Assembly (NCBI GenBank): GCA_038209195.1 | Contig: JBBQXY010000004.1 | Location: 21,298-85,297 of the forward strand | Source of the DNA: JBBQXY01 sp038209195 | GTDB lineage: Bacteria > Chloroflexota > Ktedonobacteria > Ktedonobacterales > Ktedonobacteraceae | DNA: 64,000 nucleotides | Reading direction: 5' to 3' | Position numbers and translations under genes: made by a program | The notes under the pieces: model-generated | What the model saw: only the letters and a program-made list of their open reading frames with translations | The model's database searches: none | What the model was told of the DNA's origin: nothing | Shown here: positions 59,528-64,000 of the stretch, piece by piece | How positions within the stretch are numbered: the stretch's first letter is position 1 | Layout: each line of letters opens with the position of its first letter

Positions 59528-60764
59528 AGAGCGACGTGTAGTCATTTCAGGCATAGGCGTGGTAGCACCCAACGGGATTGGGAAGAAATCCTTCTGGAAT
59601 GCGACGAAAAATGGCATTTCAGGCATAAAACCCATTCTGCGCTTTCCTACCGATAGCCTGTCCATCAAGGTAGCGGGTGAGGTCAGCGATTTCCTGGCAA
59701 GTGACTATATTGAGCGGAAGTTGATCAATCGCACAGACCGTATGACGCATTTTGTCTTCGCCGCAGTACAGGAAGCGATGAAAGACGCCAATCTCCATCT
59801 GGAAGAGGAAGATCCAGAGAAGGTCGGCATTGTGATGGCGAATACGCTGGGTGGTGTTGAATACGCGGTGGAACAGATTAAAGCCTTGTATGTACGTGGG
59901 CCGCGCTATATGAGTGCCTATACCGCTATCGCCTGGCTACAAGTTGCCAATGCAGGTCAAACCTCCATTCGCTATGGCATTCAAGGCTACTGCAAGACGC
60001 CGGTCAATGATACTGCTGGAGGTTTGGATGCCCTGTGTATGGCTTATGGAGCAATCAAACGCGGGGCAGCAAATGTTATCATGGCGGGTGGTTGTGAGGC
60101 ATTCTTGCATCCTTTTAGTCTGACAGTGCTGGGGAACATGAGCGAGTACACTTACTGCGCAATCGGCTCTGATATCCACGCATATAGGCCATTTGACCGC
60201 CGCGCTGCTGGTTTGATTCTGGCGGAGGGGGCTGGGATATGTATCCTGGAGGAGTACGAACACGCCCAGCGGCGTGGCGCGCCGATCTATGGAGAGATCG
60301 TCGGGTATGGACAGACCAACGACGCCAACGGCCCAACCGTACCTTCGTCCAATGGCACTCAATATGCTCGTGCCATGCGTATCGCCATGCGTCAAGGGGA
60401 GATATCACCCGCTGATATCGGCTACTTTAACCTGGATGGGCGCGCCATTCCACTCTCTGACCAAGGTGAGGCCGAGGCCCTGCATATGACTTTCGGCGAT
60501 GATACGAGCCGCTTGCCTGTCAGTACACCGCGTTCGTCACAAGGCCACAGCTACGCGGCGGCGGGAGCTATTGATACCATTACAGCCTTGTTGGCCTTGC
60601 AGGAGAGGGTTATTCCGCCGACGATCAATTGCGAGGAGCTAGACCCCGCTTATAGATTGGAAATGGTGCGCGATGTCGCGCGCCCACTGACTGGCTCCGC
60701 TGTGTTGATTGGAGGGCGGGGTATCGGCGGCATGAACGTCGTGCTGGCAGTGAAAAAGGCCTGA
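59514..60764 (+). CDS. Chain-length-factor-like ketosynthase (KS-beta), active-site Cys lost
   Basis: 416 aa. The fold is that of the preceding KS (VVISGIGVVAPNGIGKKSFW, AAGLILAEGAGICILEE). The catalytic positions have changed: Thr167 (KTPVNDTAGGLDAL) replaces Cys, Asp308 (FNLDGRAIP) replaces the first His, and Arg340 replaces Lys; the second His is retained (SQGHSYAAAG). The TAGGLDAL stretch closely resembles the QAGGLDA motif of chain-length factors, where Gln replaces Cys. Chain-length factors pair with KS-alpha and set the number of extensions. The 14-nt overlap shows translational coupling and suggests a 1:1 complex. Confidence 0.9.
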   Translation: MMQHKERRVVISGIGVVAPNGIGKKSFWNATKNGISGIKPILRFPTDSLSIKVAGEVSDFLASDYIERKLINRTDRMTHFVFAAVQEAMKDANLHLEEEDPEKVGIVMANTLGGVEYAVEQIKALYVRGPRYMSAYTAIAWLQVANAGQTSIRYGIQGYCKTPVNDTAGGLDALCMAYGAIKRGAANVIMAGGCEAFLHPFSLTVLGNMSEYTYCAIGSDIHAYRPFDRRAAGLILAEGAGICILEEYEHAQRRGAPIYGEIVGYGQTNDANGPTVPSSNGTQYARAMRIAMRQGEISPADIGYFNLDGRAIPLSDQGEAEALHMTFGDDTSRLPVSTPRSSQGHSYAAAGAIDTITALLALQERVIPPTINCEELDPAYRLEMVRDVARPLTGSAVLIGGRGIGGMNVVLAVKKA

Positions 60765-60856
60765 ATTTCTACCATTATTGCCCTGATGTCTCCTGGTAAC
60801 GTATCCTCTATTAGACACAACTTTTAACTATGCAGGATAGAGGAAACGTTATCAGC

Positions 60857-62494
60857 ATGAACACACCTAACATACTTATAGGTAGTGATAGCCCACACAA
60901 ATATCAAGCACACACTTCTGTTATTATCGTAGGCGGAGGCCCTGCCGGACTGAGTGCCGCCAATTTACTGGGCCTCGTTGGTATCGATACCCTGGTTATC
61001 GAACGAAACAGTGGTCTCAGTAGCTATCCCAAGGCTATCTCGCTCGACGACGAAGGGCTGCGTATTTGTCAGGCAATGGGGCTTAGTGCGGCTATGCGCC
61101 ATTGTGTGTTATCAGGTATCAATGCCCATTATCTATTTGCTGATCGTATCCTGGCCAAAGTAGCTCCCACTAGCCAACGCAATGGCTACCCACTGATCTC
61201 TACATTTAATCAACCTGAATTTGAAGCCACCCTCCTGGCTGGTATCAATCGCTTTGCCTGCGTCAAAATCCTCTTCCAGCATACTGTCGATGCAGTGGAG
61301 CAGAGTGATGAGCAGGTTGTTGTATCGGTGCATACGACGAACGGTGAGAGCCAAAAGTTCGCTTGCACCTACCTTCTTGCTTGCGACGGTGGGCGCAGCA
61401 CCATTCGCCATGCCCTGAATATACCAATGAAAGGTTCAACCTTTGGACAAAAGTGGTTGGTCGTCGATTGCGTTGCCGACGATGAACCTTCCGCTATCGC
61501 CAAGTTTTTCTGTAATCCACAACGACCAGCCGTGACCGTTCCATCCCCTCATAATGGGAGACGCTGGGAATTTATGCTGCTACCCGGTGAAACAGAGACG
61601 GAACTCTTACATCCGGAAAAGATACGCGCACTCATTCGGCAAGCTGGTGGCTCAGCGCAACCCCAGATTGTACGTTCAGCCATCTATACCTTCCATTCAA
61701 CGCTGGCACGACGCTTTTCGCAGGGACGTGTTTTCCTGGTAGGCGATGCCGCCCACATGATGCCTCCATTCGGCGGACAAGGCTTGAATAGCGGCCTACG
61801 TGACGCCCATAACTTGTGTTGGAAACTGGCATTGGTGCTGCAAGGCTTGGCCCATCCACAACTGCTGGAAAGCTACCATCAGGAACGCTACAAACATGTT
61901 GCCCAGATGATACTCTTCTCTTCTTTCCTAGGCAAAGTTGTTATGTCAACAAAAAGGCCCGTGGCGTTTGGGCGCAATTTCCTTTTAGAGAGTTTGAATA
62001 CCGTCCCTGCAATACGTAGCTATTTGGTCGAAGGGCGCATGAAACCACAAGCCAAATATACGACTGGCTTTTTCATTCCTGATGGTAAGCGCGAGAGCAA
62101 AGCTATTACCGGCTTCTTGCTCCCCCAACCTGACGTAAATACGGTGCAAGGAGACAATGTGCCGTTGGATGATTTGCTGGGAACAGGTTTTGCGATCATC
62201 GCCCTACGCCCTCCTTCTAAGAGAGTTATCGCACATATGCACAACACTTTTTGGCAAAGCCTGGATACGCGTATGATTTGTGTACAACACCAACGAAATG
62301 GCGAGGAAACAGTATCGATGAATAACAATGGGGAATTGTTTTCACTCGTTACCTCTCATGATGACAATTTTTTGCGCGATAATCGTGATCACTTTGTCGT
62401 GGTACGGCCCGATCGCTATGTGCTGGGTGTGTTCACAGAGGAAAAGGCCGAGAGGTTTGTCTCGGCCTTCAAAAGATTGTTATGTCCAGTCTAA
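60857..62494 (+). CDS. FAD-dependent aromatic hydroxylase (class A monooxygenase, MhpA/PgaE-like)
   Basis: 545 aa from ATG at 60857, supported by GAGGAAAC upstream; the ATG at 60830 has no ribosome site. Motifs of the family are the FAD-binding VIIVGGGPAGLSAANLLGLV, the DG motif YLLACDGGRSTIRHALNIP, and GD motif VFLVGDAAHMMPPFGGQGLN. A thioredoxin-like C-terminal part (about 440-545) is also typical of PgaE/MhpA-type enzymes. They hydroxylate aromatic rings, including tetracyclic polyketides, using NAD(P)H and oxygen. The gene begins about 90 nt after KS-beta and probably forms a transcription unit with it, a logical tailoring enzyme for an aromatic polyketide. Confidence 0.9.
   Translation: MNTPNILIGSDSPHKYQAHTSVIIVGGGPAGLSAANLLGLVGIDTLVIERNSGLSSYPKAISLDDEGLRICQAMGLSAAMRHCVLSGINAHYLFADRILAKVAPTSQRNGYPLISTFNQPEFEATLLAGINRFACVKILFQHTVDAVEQSDEQVVVSVHTTNGESQKFACTYLLACDGGRSTIRHALNIPMKGSTFGQKWLVVDCVADDEPSAIAKFFCNPQRPAVTVPSPHNGRRWEFMLLPGETETELLHPEKIRALIRQAGGSAQPQIVRSAIYTFHSTLARRFSQGRVFLVGDAAHMMPPFGGQGLNSGLRDAHNLCWKLALVLQGLAHPQLLESYHQERYKHVAQMILFSSFLGKVVMSTKRPVAFGRNFLLESLNTVPAIRSYLVEGRMKPQAKYTTGFFIPDGKRESKAITGFLLPQPDVNTVQGDNVPLDDLLGTGFAIIALRPPSKRVIAHMHNTFWQSLDTRMICVQHQRNGEETVSMNNNGELFSLVTSHDDNFLRDNRDHFVVVRPDRYVLGVFTEEKAERFVSAFKRLLCPV
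62444..62469. terminator. Hairpin in the 3' end of the hydroxylase gene
   Basis: AAGGCCGAGA (62444-62453) pairs with TCTCGGCCTT (62460-62469), a 10-bp stem inside the last codons of the gene. The convergent kinase gene ends at 62502, so there is little room for a separate terminator; this stem may serve. Confidence 0.45.
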
Positions 62495-62501
62495 TGACTA
62501 C

Positions 62502-64000
62502 TCATCCTTCGAGATCGCCCAAGAGTGTTTTGTATAATACTGATTGGCGGGTAGCAGCATTGTGATAGATAGCACCGTGTTTGGCATCGGGTGGTATAGT
62601 GTCGCCGAGGGCGGGTGGCACGTGCGTAACGTCTGGAAGAATTCCCAGTGAGGATAAGGCGAGGAGGGCCACGCCACGAGCCGATGCCTCGTGTTCAAAG
62701 GAGAGTTTGAGCGCGGTGTGCAGCGTATCGGCGAGTATATGTTGGAGCGTCGGAGAACCTAGCAAGGCTCCGCCGCTGCCGATGACGTTGGGTGTTGACT
62801 GGCTGACCTTCAGCGTTGTGTAGAGGTCTGTATAGACGGCACCAAGTTGGTAGGCCAGGGCCTCCATAGCGGCGCGTAAGAGGTCGGCAGGAGTTGTGTG
62901 TGTTTGGATGCCAGCAACGACGGCACGCGCCTCGGCATGCCAGCCCAGACTGCGCTCACCGGAGATGAACGGTAGAATGGTCAAACCATGCCCATCGGGG
63001 GATAGTTGCGCCACCAATGTCTCAGCTTCTTGCAAAGAGGGCAGTTGTAAGGTTTTTTCCATCCAGGCAAAGATATTACCGCCTTCGCTCAGTGCACCAC
63101 CAAGCAAGGCGCGGTTGGCGTCCAACAGGTAGAGCCACAAACCGGGCGGAGGAATAACCTGATCAGGAGCCACAATCACGCGCATGGCACTGGATGTGCC
63201 GATAGTCAAGGCCCAGTTTCCTTCAACCACACAGCCAGAACCAACATTTGCTGCCGCCCCATCGCCAATAGCAGGAAACCAGGGAATGTTGCTCAATGTA
63301 GGCCAGCGCGAGGCGTATGCTGGTCGTAGCCCTTTAACACTATCGCCCACATCGCCCAGCGGCGGCATCTGTTCGGGGCGAACTCCCGTTACCTCCATCA
63401 ATTCGTGATCCCATTCCCGCGTACGCGTCACGAGCATCCCCGTACCCGAAGCCATGGAGTAGCTACAGACGGCCTGGCCTAACAACTGCAGGTGCAGATA
63501 TTCGCCAAAAGAGAGCCAGTGGGCGGCCCGCGCAAATATATCTGGCTGTGTCTGTGCCAGCCAGCGCAACTTGGCAGGCCAATAGCTGGCATGTAATCGC
63601 GCCCCTGTACGCTGGTGGATAGCTGTTTTGTCCAGTTGTGAGCGCAACGCGGCGGCGGCCTTGCTTGGGCGCGTATCTTCCCAGGTGATGAGTGGAGTCA
63701 GCGCATGCCCATCTTTATCCACGGCAACGAGGCTATGCCAAAAAGTGTCGGTAGCAACTGCTGCTATCGAGGAAGCCAATGGCCCAGCGGCTTTCAGGGC
63801 TTTGTCAATGGTAGTAGCCACAGCTTGTACCAACGTATCGGCATCCACAGAGACTTCTCCCTCGTTCGATAAGGTGAGTTCATAGGTGTCTTGCGCCTGA
63901 ATGCCCGGCACGGCGGCTCCGGTGGCATCAAAGAGGAGCGCGCGGGTCGAAGAGGTGCCGACATCTAACGCTAAAATAAAGGGTAGATGCTGGTTAGATT
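62502..64000 (-). CDS. FGGY-family carbohydrate kinase (5' end beyond the window)
   Basis: The frame is open through the right edge of the window and contains the FGGY N-terminus ILALDVGTSSTRALLFDATG at about 63921-63980, so the start codon lies just outside. Further motifs are AVATDTFWHSLVAVDKDGHA, the sugar-binding ITWEDTR, and the ATP-binding LTIGTSSAMRV and VIGSGGALLGSPTLQHILA. About 499 residues are visible, close to full length. The family phosphorylates gluconate, xylulose, ribulose, glycerol and related polyols; the WEDTR and SGERSLGWHAEAR motifs favour a gluconokinase or xylulokinase-like enzyme. Confidence 0.93.
   Translation of the reverse strand, partial: SNQHLPFILALDVGTSSTRALLFDATGAAVPGIQAQDTYELTLSNEGEVSVDADTLVQAVATTIDKALKAAGPLASSIAAVATDTFWHSLVAVDKDGHALTPLITWEDTRPSKAAAALRSQLDKTAIHQRTGARLHASYWPAKLRWLAQTQPDIFARAAHWLSFGEYLHLQLLGQAVCSYSMASGTGMLVTRTREWDHELMEVTGVRPEQMPPLGDVGDSVKGLRPAYASRWPTLSNIPWFPAIGDGAAANVGSGCVVEGNWALTIGTSSAMRVIVAPDQVIPPPGLWLYLLDANRALLGGALSEGGNIFAWMEKTLQLPSLQEAETLVAQLSPDGHGLTILPFISGERSLGWHAEARAVVAGIQTHTTPADLLRAAMEALAYQLGAVYTDLYTTLKVSQSTPNVIGSGGALLGSPTLQHILADTLHTALKLSFEHEASARGVALLALSSLGILPDVTHVPPALGDTIPPDAKHGAIYHNAATRQSVLYKTLLGDLEG

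Overview
The window reads as chromosomal DNA of a free-living, soil-type bacterium with a large regulatory and biosynthetic repertoire. Several traits fit the phylum Chloroflexota, most likely the class Ktedonobacteria: a TrpB2-type tryptophan synthase beta chain, an ABC-2 exporter fused to FHA domains, many GAF/PAS histidine kinases, an orphan nuoH, and GC-rich intergenic repeats. The placement is inference from gene content; no rRNA or other marker gene lies in the window. Base composition is moderate (close to even GC by eye), with AT-rich patches at 6.8-7.6 kb and 22.0-22.5 kb and a GC-rich patch at 20.0-21.8 kb.

Layout. 0-2.9 kb: the 3' part of a GH13 glycosidase, then a Gfo/Idh/MocA oxidoreductase and a TIM-barrel isomerase (sugar metabolism). 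3.2-5.8 kb: a minus-strand operon of two HtrA-like proteases without signal peptides plus a LuxR-type regulator with a degenerate receiver. 5.9-9.3 kb: an S51-like peptidase, an AT-rich membrane protein and TrpB2. 9.4-14.6 kb: a two-component pair, a divergent hybrid-sensor histidine kinase and a PadR regulator. 14.8-19.4 kb: a ferredoxin/GltD-type NAD(P)H oxidoreductase followed by two tandem paralogous membrane proteins split by a repeat element, then a further membrane protein. 19.4-22.5 kb: a truncated ECF41 sigma-factor tail, a GC-rich GH15 hydrolase and a helicase fragment, which looks like a scar-rich segment. 22.6-31.9 kb: an SDR, an amidohydrolase, Ung coupled to a membrane-anchored MutS-like ATPase, a methyltransferase, a GrpB protein, a threonine aldolase and a large polytopic glycosyltransferase-like protein. 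32.1-34.3 kb: an ABC-F gene behind a long leader with a 16-codon upstream ORF and two hairpins.

34.3-36.9 kb encodes a large membrane protein carrying a tyrosine-led heptad repeat that closely resembles the eukaryotic RNA polymerase II CTD. 37.5-41.6 kb is a tight four-gene operon (acyl-activating enzyme, metallo-hydrolase, NAD-dependent epimerase/reductase, KAS III) that looks like an uncharacterised fatty-acid condensation pathway. It lies downstream of hflX, two flavin amine oxidases and an SCP2-like protein on the same strand. 46.4-51.9 kb holds an orphan nuoH, an M19 dipeptidase, a His/Asp/Glu-rich membrane protein and two small enzymes.

52.0-62.5 kb is the most interesting block. It has a flavin-dependent halogenase behind a near-consensus promoter, a triple-FHA ABC exporter, an overlapping ketosynthase/chain-length-factor pair (KS-alpha/KS-beta, with the active-site cysteine of the second lost) and an FAD aromatic hydroxylase. 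Together these look like part of a type II polyketide-like pathway with tailoring and export; no ACP, cyclase or ketoreductase is visible. An FGGY carbohydrate kinase runs off the right edge.

A dispersed repeat family (six loci near 7.8, 17.6, 28.1, 48.1, 53.8-54.3 and 58.0 kb) has terminal inverted repeats around a chain of GC-rich hairpins. One copy is flanked by a 9-bp direct repeat, as expected of a MITE-like mobile element. No tRNA, rRNA or CRISPR array was recognised.
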